This document shows, one piece after another, positions 1-6,575 of a stretch of DNA of 19,845 bases. The first letter of the stretch is position 1. Each line of letters starts with the position of its first letter. A model generated the notes under the pieces. It worked only from the letters and a program-made list of their open reading frames with translations, was not told where the DNA came from and ran no database searches. A program made the translations under genes and the position numbers. Source of the DNA: an uncultured Clostridia bacterium (GTDB taxonomy: Bacteria; Bacillota; Clostridia; Christensenellales; Borkfalkiaceae). The stretch covers positions 1 to 19,845 of the forward strand of contig CATZIC010000036.1 in NCBI GenBank assembly GCA_958419945.1, read 5' to 3'.

Positions 1-264
1 TTCGAAGCGTTTACAAAAGGTTTTTTGTCAAGAACTTCTTTAACTTTAACCGATATCGAGGCGGAAACTTTGTATATGGGGCCTTTGGTTATGACACTAG
101 AACTTGCATCACGCTTTTTAAAAGATTATCTTGACGGAGATTTATATTTTAAGTGCGATAACTCATTACATAATAAAATTAGGTGTCAAAACCAAATAAC
201 GCTATGTAAAAAAATAGAGGAAAAACTTCCCGAAATCAAAGAAATTACTTTTAAATATCTGTAA
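1..264 (+). CDS. C-terminal part of a phosphotransferase-family kinase (N-acetylhexosamine 1-kinase-like), 5' end outside window
   Basis: The frame is open from base 1 to a TAA at 262-264, so this is the last 87 codons of a gene that begins upstream; the TTG at 25 is an internal codon, not a real start. The tail has the pattern LT, E, LYMGPLVMTLELASRFLKDYL, GD, YFK, then a basic segment and a closing helix. This resembles the C-terminus of the APH/choline-kinase-fold sugar kinases related to NahK, which phosphorylate GlcNAc/GalNAc-type sugars at C1. The nucleotide-binding and catalytic-loop regions are not in the window, so substrate and activity cannot be judged. A strong hairpin follows two bases after the stop. 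Family assignment rests on recalled similarity of the tail only. Confidence 0.6.
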   Translation, partial: FEAFTKGFLSRTSLTLTDIEAETLYMGPLVMTLELASRFLKDYLDGDLYFKCDNSLHNKIRCQNQITLCKKIEEKLPEIKEITFKYL

Positions 265-266
265 TC

Positions 267-298
267 AAAAATTGTCCCAAAAATTTGGGACAATTTTT
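267..298. terminator. bidirectional intrinsic terminator between the kinase gene and hflX
   Basis: A near-perfect inverted repeat pairs 267-281 with 284-298; the core is TTGTCCC/GGGACAA flanked by A-runs and T-runs. The T-run is on the 3' side in both orientations, so it can end the plus-strand kinase transcript and the minus-strand xer-hflX transcript, whose last codon is at 316. Confidence 0.85.
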
Positions 299-315
299 AA
301 AATGTATAAAATCAA

Positions 316-1356
316 TTATTTTAAGCCTAATTCAGATACAACGATATTTTTCAAATTATCTATGCCGTGGCCTTTAAGTGCTGAAATTTTAACAATTTCG
401 TTCGGCACAAAATCCTCGCTTAATACGTCACATTTGTTTAATACTTTTACAACCTTTGCGGTGTGAGAAAATTCTTCCAAAAGTTTATCGGTAACAGAAA
501 ATTGATCATGCCAATTCTTAGTCGAATCGGCTATACTAAGTATTAGATCGGCTTCTTTCACGCACTCTAAGGTGGACTTAAAGGCTTCGAGAAGGTCAGG
601 GGGAAGGTTCTTAATAAATCCTACAGTATCCACAAAGATTATCTTTTCGCCATTAACGTAAGCTTTTTTGGAAGAAGTATCAAGGGTCGCGAAAAGTTTG
701 TCCATCTCCAGATCGTCGGACTTGCACAAAAGGTTTAATAGGGTGGATTTTCCTGCATTTGTGTAACCGATAAGTACTACGGTTTTTACACGATTCTTTT
801 TGCGCCTCGAGTATTCGAGATTTCTTCTCGACCTGATTTTATCTAATGATTTTTCAAGCGATAGTATGCGTGCTCTGATATGTCTACGGTCGGTTTCAAG
901 CTGTGTTTCGCCGGGGCCTCTCGTTCCTATCCCACCTCCCAGACGGGAAAGGGAATCGCCCTTACCTTTAAGACGGGGATAAATATATCTAAGCTGAGCA
1001 AGTTCGACTAAAATTTTTCCTTCCGAACTTTTTGCCCTTCTTGCAAAAATATCAAGAATTAAATTGGTTCTTGTTATTACGGGTATACCAATAACGTCCG
1101 TAAGATTAAGTGTTTGGGAAGGGGATAGTTCTCCGTCGAAAACGCAAAGGTCCGCACCTACGTCAATAGCCTCGTATTTTATGGATTCCGCTTTGCCTTT
1201 ACCTATAAATGTGGAGGGGGTAACAGTCTTTATATACTGCTTGCAAACTCCTACGACAAGGCCGTCAGAAGATTCGCAAAGCGCCGAAATTTCTTCGACT
1301 TTTTCTTCCTCGATTTCGTTATCAAACAGTGGTTCAATAATTATAATTTTCTGCAT
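316..1356 (-). CDS. hflX: GTPase HflX
   Basis: HflX is a ribosome-associated GTPase that binds the 50S subunit and can split stalled 70S ribosomes, mainly under heat or antibiotic stress. The 346-residue product has the HflX N-terminal domain with the glycine-rich stretch around residues 139-151 (LGGGIGTRGPGETQLETD), a basic helical linker (about 157-190) and a G domain. G1 is GYTNAGKST at 197-205, G3 is DTVGF at 243-247, G4 is NKCD at 307-310 and G5 is SAL at 325-327. It is shorter than the roughly 420-residue E. coli and Bacillus proteins, with little after the G domain, but all GTPase motifs are intact. It lies 50 nt downstream of the xer-like gene on the same strand, probably co-transcribed from the promoter at 2502-2530, and ends at the shared hairpin 267-298. 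The Shine-Dalgarno is weak. Confidence 0.95.
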   Translation of the reverse strand: MQKIIIIEPLFDNEIEEEKVEEISALCESSDGLVVGVCKQYIKTVTPSTFIGKGKAESIKYEAIDVGADLCVFDGELSPSQTLNLTDVIGIPVITRTNLILDIFARRAKSSEGKILVELAQLRYIYPRLKGKGDSLSRLGGGIGTRGPGETQLETDRRHIRARILSLEKSLDKIRSRRNLEYSRRKKNRVKTVVLIGYTNAGKSTLLNLLCKSDDLEMDKLFATLDTSSKKAYVNGEKIIFVDTVGFIKNLPPDLLEAFKSTLECVKEADLILSIADSTKNWHDQFSVTDKLLEEFSHTAKVVKVLNKCDVLSEDFVPNEIVKISALKGHGIDNLKNIVVSELGLK

Positions 1357-1406
1357 AATTCGTTCTATAATCAGCGATTTTAAAAATTATTATGATTCTC
1401 GTAATT

Positions 1407-2459
1407 TCATTTATCGTCGCTGTCTTTTAGTGTTATGGTCTTGATTGCTTTCTTTCTGATATCCTCGCTCATAGCGGCGTAATGCCGTTTCGTGGTGTTA
1501 ATATCTTTATGTCCAAGATAGTCCGCTACCACGTAAATATCACCGGTTTCACGGTAAAGTTTTGTGCCGAAAGTACTTCTCAATTTGTGTGGGGTAATGT
1601 GCTTTAAAGGGGATACTATTTTGGCATATTTTTTAACAAGTTCCTGTACAGCCCTTACGCTTAAACGCTTGTTTTGTAGCGAAATAAATAGTGCTGGCTC
1701 GTCTTTAGGTAATTCCTTAATCTGTTCGCGGGCGTCAATCCAACGTATAAGTTCGGTTTTAACCTCGTCGGTATAATAGAGGATAGTGCGGTTTCCGCCT
1801 TTTCTCGTTACCACGAAACTGTTGTTTTCAAGGAAAATATCGTTAACGTTCAGTCCTACAAGTTCGCTTATACGTATTCCGGTTCCCAAAAAGAGAGTGA
1901 GTAGGGCAACGTCCCGCACTTGGGTGTTTTTTTGATATGCAAGCTGGTGTTTAGTAAGCCCCGCACCCGTTTCAGCGCTAAATAAAAGGTCCTTAATTTC
2001 GCTATTTTCAAGCCTTATAATTTCTTTTTCGTGTATTTTAGGGGTTTGAACTTTAGCTGCAGTATTCGCAACAATTAAACTTTTATTAAAGTAATATTTG
2101 TACATAGAGCGCACAGCCGCAAGTTTTCGTGCTTTTGCCCGTTCGTCGCAGGTGTGATGTTCTCCGTTATAATCAAAACTCGTTACGTAACTTAAAAATT
2201 GTTCGATATCGAAAGAGGTGATTTTGTCTAATGTAGAAATCTTCATTTCGCTTATCGGAAGGGAATACTTTTGTGAAATAAAATCAAGAAATATCGCAAT
2301 ATCCATAGCGTAATTTAAGCGGGTTAAAGGGGAGGTTCTTGATTCAATGCCCAAAAAGTATTCGTGCAAAAATGACGGAAGTGCCTCAAGTGTTTTGTTT
2401 AGTTTGTTTAACGTATTGATTTTTCGTTGGGTAAAATAATCGTCGCTCAGTTTTGCCAT
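1407..2459 (-). CDS. XerS-like tyrosine recombinase
   Basis: A 350-residue tyrosine recombinase that breaks and rejoins DNA through a 3'-phosphotyrosine. Residues about 30-130 form the SAM-like core-binding domain; the catalytic domain starts near 150. The catalytic set is complete: Arg196 in GTGIRISEL, Lys220 in RKGGN, His291 and Arg294 in PHKLRSTF, His317 in LGHKD and the nucleophile Tyr327 in KRHYA. It is longer than XerC/XerD (about 300) and has a segment before the Arg motif (LTKHQLAYQKNTQVRD) that recalls single-recombinase XerS proteins of about 356 residues. That suggests a chromosome-dimer-resolving Xer rather than a phage integrase, and no phage genes are nearby. I chose the ATG at 2459 because AAGGGG sits 7 nt before it; the in-frame ATG at 2465 is only one base from the G-run. 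Promoter at 2502-2530; hflX follows. Confidence 0.88.
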   Translation of the reverse strand: MAKLSDDYFTQRKINTLNKLNKTLEALPSFLHEYFLGIESRTSPLTRLNYAMDIAIFLDFISQKYSLPISEMKISTLDKITSFDIEQFLSYVTSFDYNGEHHTCDERAKARKLAAVRSMYKYYFNKSLIVANTAAKVQTPKIHEKEIIRLENSEIKDLLFSAETGAGLTKHQLAYQKNTQVRDVALLTLFLGTGIRISELVGLNVNDIFLENNSFVVTRKGGNRTILYYTDEVKTELIRWIDAREQIKELPKDEPALFISLQNKRLSVRAVQELVKKYAKIVSPLKHITPHKLRSTFGTKLYRETGDIYVVADYLGHKDINTTKRHYAAMSEDIRKKAIKTITLKDSDDK

Positions 2460-2501
2460 GTCCATGCCCCTTAAATAGTTCTAAAATATGTTTACGATTT
2501 T

Positions 2502-2530
2502 ATTATAAACCAAATTTTCGGCATCGTCAA
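2502..2530 (-). promoter_or_regulatory. sigma-A-type promoter for xer-hflX
   Basis: Reading the minus strand, TTGACG (2530-2525) and TATAAT (2507-2502) are separated by 17 nt. Transcription would start near 2495, about 35 nt before the ATG at 2459. Confidence 0.75.
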
Positions 2531-2556
2531 TCGTTTAGGCGACATATTTACAATTA

Positions 2557-2580
2557 TGCGTAAAACACATCTTTTGCGCA
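2557..2580. repeat. dif-like inverted repeat upstream of the xer-like gene
   Basis: Two 9-bp arms, TGCGTAAAA (2557-2565) and TTTTGCGCA (2572-2580), are inverted repeats matching at 8 of 9 positions and are separated by a 6-bp centre, CACATC. Arms facing each other across a 6-bp spacer are the layout of Xer/dif core sites. The right arm read in reverse, TGCGCAAAA, is close to the TGCGCATAA of the E. coli dif XerC arm. It lies about 100 bp upstream of the recombinase start, as dif sites of single-Xer systems do. It could instead be an operator for either divergent gene; function is inferred only from layout. Confidence 0.45.
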
Positions 2581-2828
2581 GAGATATACTGATAACGGGT
2601 GAAATTCAAATAAAGTCCAAAATTTAAGGTTTAAAGTGGCATTTTTGAACTTATTACAATTCACGTTAATTTGATAATTGATATCTTTGCGTAAAAACAT
2701 ACTCGTTTTACACAATGATTTTAAAATGCATTCTGCGAGAATCTGTTTTAAAAAAGCCTGATAAAATTAGCAATAATCCGTTTAGGCAAAAAAAATCGCC
2801 AATTATTGATAAATTTCGTTTAACAATA

Positions 2829-2857
2829 TTGACATTAATATATAATAATGTTATAAT
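2829..2857 (+). promoter_or_regulatory. consensus extended -10 promoter for the membrane PadR-like gene
   Basis: TTGACA (2829-2834), a 17-nt spacer and TATAAT (2852-2857) match the sigma-A consensus at every position, and TG at 2849-2850 gives an extended -10. Transcription should start near 2864. This places the gene's start at 2892 rather than at the upstream in-frame ATG at 2715. Confidence 0.85.
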
Positions 2858-2871
2858 TTATTTAATTATTC

Positions 2872-2877
2872 AAAGGA
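2872..2877 (+). promoter_or_regulatory. ribosome binding site deciding the padR-like start
   Basis: AAAGGA lies 14 nt before the ATG at 2892, inside the predicted short 5' leader. The spacing is on the long side but no better in-frame start exists downstream before the PadR domain. Confidence 0.5.
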
Positions 2878-2891
2878 TTTTACATGTTTTT

Positions 2892-4691
2892 ATGGACGTT
2901 ATTCCGAGTGAGATATTTCGTGGTCATCTTGATACGATAATCCTTTTATCTCTTGTAAATGAAGATAAACATACAAATCAAATACGTGATGAAATCGAAG
3001 AACGTTCTGACGGAAAGTTTGAGTTAAAGCAAGGCACGTTTTATAGTTGTTTGCAAAGAATCGTCAAACAAGGCTTTGTAACGGAATACCGTGCAACTAG
3101 TGCCGACGACGGTGTAAGACGCAAATTTTATCAACTCACCGAAAAAGGTAAATCGTATATCGACGATAATAAGGATAAATGGGAACTTTCCCGTTCGGTT
3201 GTGAACATCTTGCTGGAAACACCTGAAAAGAAGCAAGAACCGCCTAAAAAACAACTGCCCGTTAAAGAGCAAAAACCCACTGCGGTTAGCGAAGCTTTTG
3301 ATATAGATAAAGCTTTAAAAGATTATCTTAACTCACCAGATACAACTGTTTCCAAGGAAAAATCTCAAAAGATTATTGAAGACGTTCAAGAAGAACCGCT
3401 TGTCGGCGTTTCGAACGAAAACGTAAAAATTATAGATTTCAGCGATATTGCTACGCACGAAAAGACTAAAAAAGAGCCTGTCAAAGCCGAACAGTTGACT
3501 TTTGACACGGCAGTAGCCGATTCATATAAGCATGAGGAAAAGGCCTCTTATAAGGAAAATTACACTCAAAAACAGTCAATTTCTCCCGAACTTGCTACTT
3601 CTCCGGAAACTTTCGACCTTATAAATCTTGTCGGAATGACTAAGGAAGAACTTGAAGCGGCAAAATCGGTTGATAAGCAAAAACAGCTCGAAAATGAACG
3701 TAAAGAACCCGAGGTAACCAAAGCTTCTCAGCAAGAACCTATTAAAGAAGAAGTTCAGAAAAAGGAAGTTATCATTGAGGTTGTAGAAGAACCCAAGGAA
3801 AGAAATCGTTCGCAATTTCCGGATCCTTCCAAAACGGCAGTTCCCTCATATTCGCCTACTATTTACGAAGACGAGGACGACTATTATAACGGCGAAACGA
3901 CCGTAACGCACGACTATAAAGCGGTATTACAGCGTATATTCCCACAGCAAACCAAAAAGTCTAAAAAGGCTGAAGAACCCCGCGAAATGGTTTACGTGCA
4001 AGGCACTGATATAAACAGTTATTTCGGCGACGTACAGGTTGAAGAGCCTAAACGTGAAAAAACGGTGCAGCAGGCGCCCAAAACACCCACTGAAAAAGTG
4101 CAGAAAAAACAGCAAGTCAACTCAGAAGTTCGGCCTAAAACTCAGGAGCCGGAGGTTCCCGTTGTCAAATCTTCGGACGGTTACGATTTTTCAGACATAC
4201 AGTCGCTTGCTAAAATCGAAGGTTTTAAAGTCAATATCGCAAGCGGTGCAACTAAAACCAAAGTCAATTCCATACTGATTAACAAACTTGTAGCGGTTTC
4301 ATCTTTGGTTTTCTTCCTGTTTGCTTTAGCGGAAATCGCTGTCCTCGCCTATTTTACTGCAAAATCCGCAGGACTGACGTTTACGCCGTTTTGGATAACG
4401 GCGGCAGTATTTGCCCTATTCCCGCTAATTTCGCTAATAATCTATTTTATCGACCCGAAGCGTAAAGTGGGTTCTATACCCACTATGAAGTCCGTAATAG
4501 AGCTGTGCATCGTAATAATGCTTAACCTTGTACTTATTATGATAGTATTCGCAATTTTGGCAGAAGTCGATTTTGCAAGCACTTCTCAATTACTTAAATA
4601 CGTTTTGTATCCTTCGGTACTAATACTTAATATACCTATTTATTTCATAATTAAGTATTTAAATCTTGAAAATCCAAGATTTTATAACTAA
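2892..4691 (+). CDS. Membrane-anchored PadR-family winged-helix protein
   Basis: A 599-residue protein of unusual design. Residues 10-91 form a PadR-type winged helix: GHLDTIILLSLV, then QGTFYSCLQRIVKQGFV, then RRKFYQLTEKGKSYI. PadR proteins are normally soluble repressors of about 100-190 residues. Here the domain is followed by about 360 residues rich in Lys, Glu, Gln and Pro, probably disordered, with a more ordered-looking aromatic island near 333-385 and a juxtamembrane segment at 429-455. Four hydrophobic helices follow, at about 466-488, 499-520, 535-557 and 567-587, joined by short loops; DPKRK after helix 2 suggests a cytoplasmic loop, so both ends would be inside. The likely role is DNA binding or signalling tethered to the membrane; target and signal are unknown. 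The strong promoter at 2829-2857 drives it. It is divergent from xer and convergent with murC. The PadR call is firm; the overall function is not. Confidence 0.8.
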   Translation: MDVIPSEIFRGHLDTIILLSLVNEDKHTNQIRDEIEERSDGKFELKQGTFYSCLQRIVKQGFVTEYRATSADDGVRRKFYQLTEKGKSYIDDNKDKWELSRSVVNILLETPEKKQEPPKKQLPVKEQKPTAVSEAFDIDKALKDYLNSPDTTVSKEKSQKIIEDVQEEPLVGVSNENVKIIDFSDIATHEKTKKEPVKAEQLTFDTAVADSYKHEEKASYKENYTQKQSISPELATSPETFDLINLVGMTKEELEAAKSVDKQKQLENERKEPEVTKASQQEPIKEEVQKKEVIIEVVEEPKERNRSQFPDPSKTAVPSYSPTIYEDEDDYYNGETTVTHDYKAVLQRIFPQQTKKSKKAEEPREMVYVQGTDINSYFGDVQVEEPKREKTVQQAPKTPTEKVQKKQQVNSEVRPKTQEPEVPVVKSSDGYDFSDIQSLAKIEGFKVNIASGATKTKVNSILINKLVAVSSLVFFLFALAEIAVLAYFTAKSAGLTFTPFWITAAVFALFPLISLIIYFIDPKRKVGSIPTMKSVIELCIVIMLNLVLIMIVFAILAEVDFASTSQLLKYVLYPSVLILNIPIYFIIKYLNLENPRFYN

Positions 4692-4697
4692 ATATAG

Positions 4698-4756
4698 GTC
4701 CGTGAAAAATGGCAAAATCAAAAATTTTGTTTTAAGCCAAAATCACGGACTTTTAT
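4698..4756 (+). terminator. intrinsic terminator after the padR-like gene
   Basis: GTCCGTGA (4698-4705) pairs with TCACGGAC (4743-4750), followed by TTTTATTTTA. An inner TGGC/GCCA stem (4710-4713 with 4736-4739) extends the hairpin. It lies between convergent genes; the T-tract on the murC side is poor, so it acts best on the plus strand. Confidence 0.75.
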
Positions 4757-4764
4757 TTTATCCT

Positions 4765-6063
4765 CTAGGATATTTTCGAGCAAACCCTCTCATATAAGTC
4801 CCCTGCGCCTAAAATTATAATCGTGTCGTCCTTAGTTACGGTGTTTCTCAGCTCTTCGTACAAATTATCAAAGTCGTCGTAATATTTTGATTTGGGAAGA
4901 TTATCCGCGAGCTTAAGCGCAGAGCCTTCAATATCGAAGTTTTCTCTTGCGGCGTAAGTTTTATATAGATATAAATTGTCAATGCCGCCGAGTGCCTTTA
5001 AAAAATCTTTAAACAGCAGTCTTGTTCGGGAATAGGTATGCGGCTGAAAAACCACAAAAAGTCTTCCGTTTATTTTAAGACCTTCCAAAAAGCATTTGAT
5101 TTCGGACGGGTGGTGCGCGTAGTCCGCAATCACTTTTGCTCCTTTTAATCGTCCGATAAATTCATTTCTGCGTTTTACGCCTGTAAACGAGGCTATTCCC
5201 TTTAAAACCGCGTCTTTATTTACACCCAATGATCTTGCGACAGAAACGGCCGCAAGAAGGTTTAAAACCGAATAACGCCCCGGAAGATTAGTGCTTATAT
5301 CTAAAATCGGCCTGCCGTATTCCATTATCGTAAATGTTTGCGTTCCTTTTTGGGACGCAAGATTTTTTATGTAAAAATCCCCTTCCTTAAGTCCGTATGT
5401 GATTTTCGAGCCTCTATATTTTTTTAGGTATTTATCATCGATATTTACTACCTTATATTTTGAGCGGTCGAGAAAGCTATAAAAAGTATCCGCCAAATCT
5501 TCCATATTGTCGTAGCAATTCATGTGATCGTTGTCTATATTGAGCGCAACCGCTACGTCCGCCGTGAATTTATTGATATTGCGGCTGAATTCGCAAATTT
5601 CGGTTAAAAATATCCTTTGCCCGTTATCTATAAGGTTGCCGAATTTCTTGTCGTAACCGCCGATATGTGCCGTAAATGAGCAATTTGCCGAGTATAGTAT
5701 ATGGCTAAGCATTGAGGTTACCGTCGTTTTCCCGTGGCATCCCGAAACACCAATTTTAAATTTAAAGCGTTTTGAAAGATAATTAAGAAGTTCGGCACGG
5801 TCAAAACAAGGTATCTTGTTTTTAATTGCAAAGAGTAATTCCGGATTGTCTTTTTCTATTGCGGAAGAATATATAATTACGTCGCTCCCTTTAAGATTTT
5901 CAGGTTTATGGCCTATAAATACTTTAATACCGAGGTACTCGAGCTCGTCGGTTGCAAAAGAATGAAATCTATCGCTTCCGGTTACAAAATAGCCGTGATT
6001 AGACAAATATTTGGCAAGCGCGGACATTGAAACTCCGCCGATTCCGATAAAATGAACCTGCAT
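4765..6063 (-). CDS. murC: UDP-N-acetylmuramate--L-alanine ligase
   Basis: MurC joins L-alanine to UDP-MurNAc with ATP, the first amino-acid addition in peptidoglycan precursor synthesis, in the cytoplasm. The 432-residue product has the N-terminal UDP-binding GIGG motif (7-10), the Mur-ligase P-loop GCHGKTT (108-114), the acidic TEICEF segment (154-159) typical of clostridial MurC, NIDNDH (175-180), YAHHPSEI (315-322), FQPHTYSRTR (339-348) and LGAGDL (418-423). The P-loop has Cys109 where most MurC proteins have Thr (GTHGKTT). Length is slightly below the usual 440-490. It stands alone, with no other mur gene beside it. No good Shine-Dalgarno precedes the ATG, but MQVHFIGIGG is the normal MurC beginning, so the start is well supported. 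Confidence 0.94.
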   Translation of the reverse strand: MQVHFIGIGGVSMSALAKYLSNHGYFVTGSDRFHSFATDELEYLGIKVFIGHKPENLKGSDVIIYSSAIEKDNPELLFAIKNKIPCFDRAELLNYLSKRFKFKIGVSGCHGKTTVTSMLSHILYSANCSFTAHIGGYDKKFGNLIDNGQRIFLTEICEFSRNINKFTADVAVALNIDNDHMNCYDNMEDLADTFYSFLDRSKYKVVNIDDKYLKKYRGSKITYGLKEGDFYIKNLASQKGTQTFTIMEYGRPILDISTNLPGRYSVLNLLAAVSVARSLGVNKDAVLKGIASFTGVKRRNEFIGRLKGAKVIADYAHHPSEIKCFLEGLKINGRLFVVFQPHTYSRTRLLFKDFLKALGGIDNLYLYKTYAARENFDIEGSALKLADNLPKSKYYDDFDNLYEELRNTVTKDDTIIILGAGDLYERVCSKIS

Positions 6064-6090
6064 TTTTTAATAATATAAACCTACTTTTAC

Positions 6091-6118
6091 ATTTTAATAT
6101 ATTAAAATTAAAGGTAAA
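6091..6118 (-). promoter_or_regulatory. possible murC promoter overlapping an 18-bp palindrome
   Basis: On the minus strand TTTACC (6118-6113), a 16-nt spacer and TAAAAT (6096-6091) lie 28 nt before the start codon. The perfect palindrome ATTTTAATATATTAAAAT (6091-6108) covers the -10. The region is very AT-rich, so chance matches are likely. Confidence 0.35.
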
Positions 6119-6182
6119 AATTGCCGAATTACAAATTTTTATTAAAAAAAATTAAAATTTCAAAAAAACGAGGGTTAATTTA

Positions 6183-6211
6183 TTGTAAAATTTTGTCAAT
6201 CGTAGTATATT
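6183..6211 (+). promoter_or_regulatory. possible spoVG promoter
   Basis: TTGTAA (6183-6188), a 17-nt spacer and TATATT (6206-6211) would start transcription near 6218, about 26 nt before the ATG. I did not find a clear sigma-H-type sequence, which controls spoVG in Bacillus. Confidence 0.4.
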
Positions 6212-6243
6212 TATTATTAGGGAAAAATCTTAGGAGAAAAATT

Positions 6244-6504
6244 ATGAAAATTACAGACGTGAAAATCAGGCAAGTACAAACAGACAAAAGCAAATTGAAA
6301 GCGGTTGCAACAATTACCATCGACGATTGTTTTGTAATTCACGATATTAAAATTATCGAAGGCGTAAACGGTCCGTTTATTGCAATGCCTAGCAGAAAGA
6401 CTGCCGAAGGTGATTACAGAGACGTTGCCCACCCTATCAATAGCGAAACACGCAATATGCTTATTAAAGAGATTTTGAATCAATATAGCGCTATTGCAGA
6501 ATGA
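6244..6504 (+). CDS. spoVG: Septation/regulatory protein SpoVG
   Basis: An 86-residue SpoVG, a small dimeric nucleic-acid-binding regulator. It was first found through a sporulation cortex defect and also affects septation, capsule and virulence genes in non-sporulating Bacillota, so its presence alone does not prove spore formation. The canonical features are visible: MKITDVKIRQV at the start, AVATITIDDCFVIHDIKIIEG, then GPFIAMPSRK and a DVAHPI segment before the C-terminal helix. Length matches the family core (about 85-100). The start at 6244 is chosen because AGGAG (6232-6236) lies 7 nt before it and the protein begins as SpoVG does; the open frame back to 6121 crosses the leader. It is monocistronic, divergent from murC, with a terminator directly after it. 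Confidence 0.95.
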   Translation: MKITDVKIRQVQTDKSKLKAVATITIDDCFVIHDIKIIEGVNGPFIAMPSRKTAEGDYRDVAHPINSETRNMLIKEILNQYSAIAE

Positions 6505-6514
6505 TTTACTAAAA

Positions 6515-6556
6515 AATAACGACGGTTATTTCCCTGTAACCGCCGTTATTTTTTTA
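6515..6556. terminator. bidirectional terminator between spoVG and the asnS-to-hydrolase operon
   Basis: AATAACG-A-CGGTTA (6515-6528) pairs with TAACCG-C-CGTTATT (6537-6550), with one A-C mismatch and an 8-nt loop. TTTTTTATTTA follows on the plus strand and an A-run at 6511-6516 supplies the T-run for the minus strand, so it can end both converging transcripts. Confidence 0.85.
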
Positions 6557-6575
6557 TTTATTATATCGGATTTAT

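Larger units (their letters stand above)
2466..2891. other. 426-bp divergent intergenic region between xer-like and padR-like genes
   Basis: No convincing gene lies here. The region carries a minus-strand promoter (2502-2530), a plus-strand promoter (2829-2857), a dif-like inverted repeat (2557-2580) and short repeated motifs: TGCGTAAAA at 2557-2565 and 2688-2696, and CGTTTAGGC at 2532-2540 and 2779-2787. A second imperfect hairpin, GTAAAA (2691-2696) with TTTTAC (2706-2711), follows the second TGCGTAAAA. It is the longest non-coding stretch in the window. An open frame from 2715 reads into the padR-like gene but starts well upstream of that gene's predicted transcription start. Confidence 0.8.

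Noticed and set aside
1407..2459. Integrase of a prophage or integrative element
   Set aside because: No phage, conjugation or excisionase genes and no tRNA attachment site are present; the flanks are housekeeping genes and the protein looks more like a single-recombinase Xer.
2715..2891. 59-codon N-terminal extension of the padR-like reading frame
   Set aside because: The consensus promoter at 2829-2857 places transcription start near 2864, downstream of this ATG, and the PadR domain begins normally from the ATG at 2892. The extension has no domain and the upstream ATG lacks a ribosome binding site.
6121..6243. 41-codon upstream extension of spoVG
   Set aside because: It starts with TTG, is Lys/Ile/Leu-rich leader-like translation, and the AGGAG plus canonical SpoVG N-terminus fix the start at 6244.
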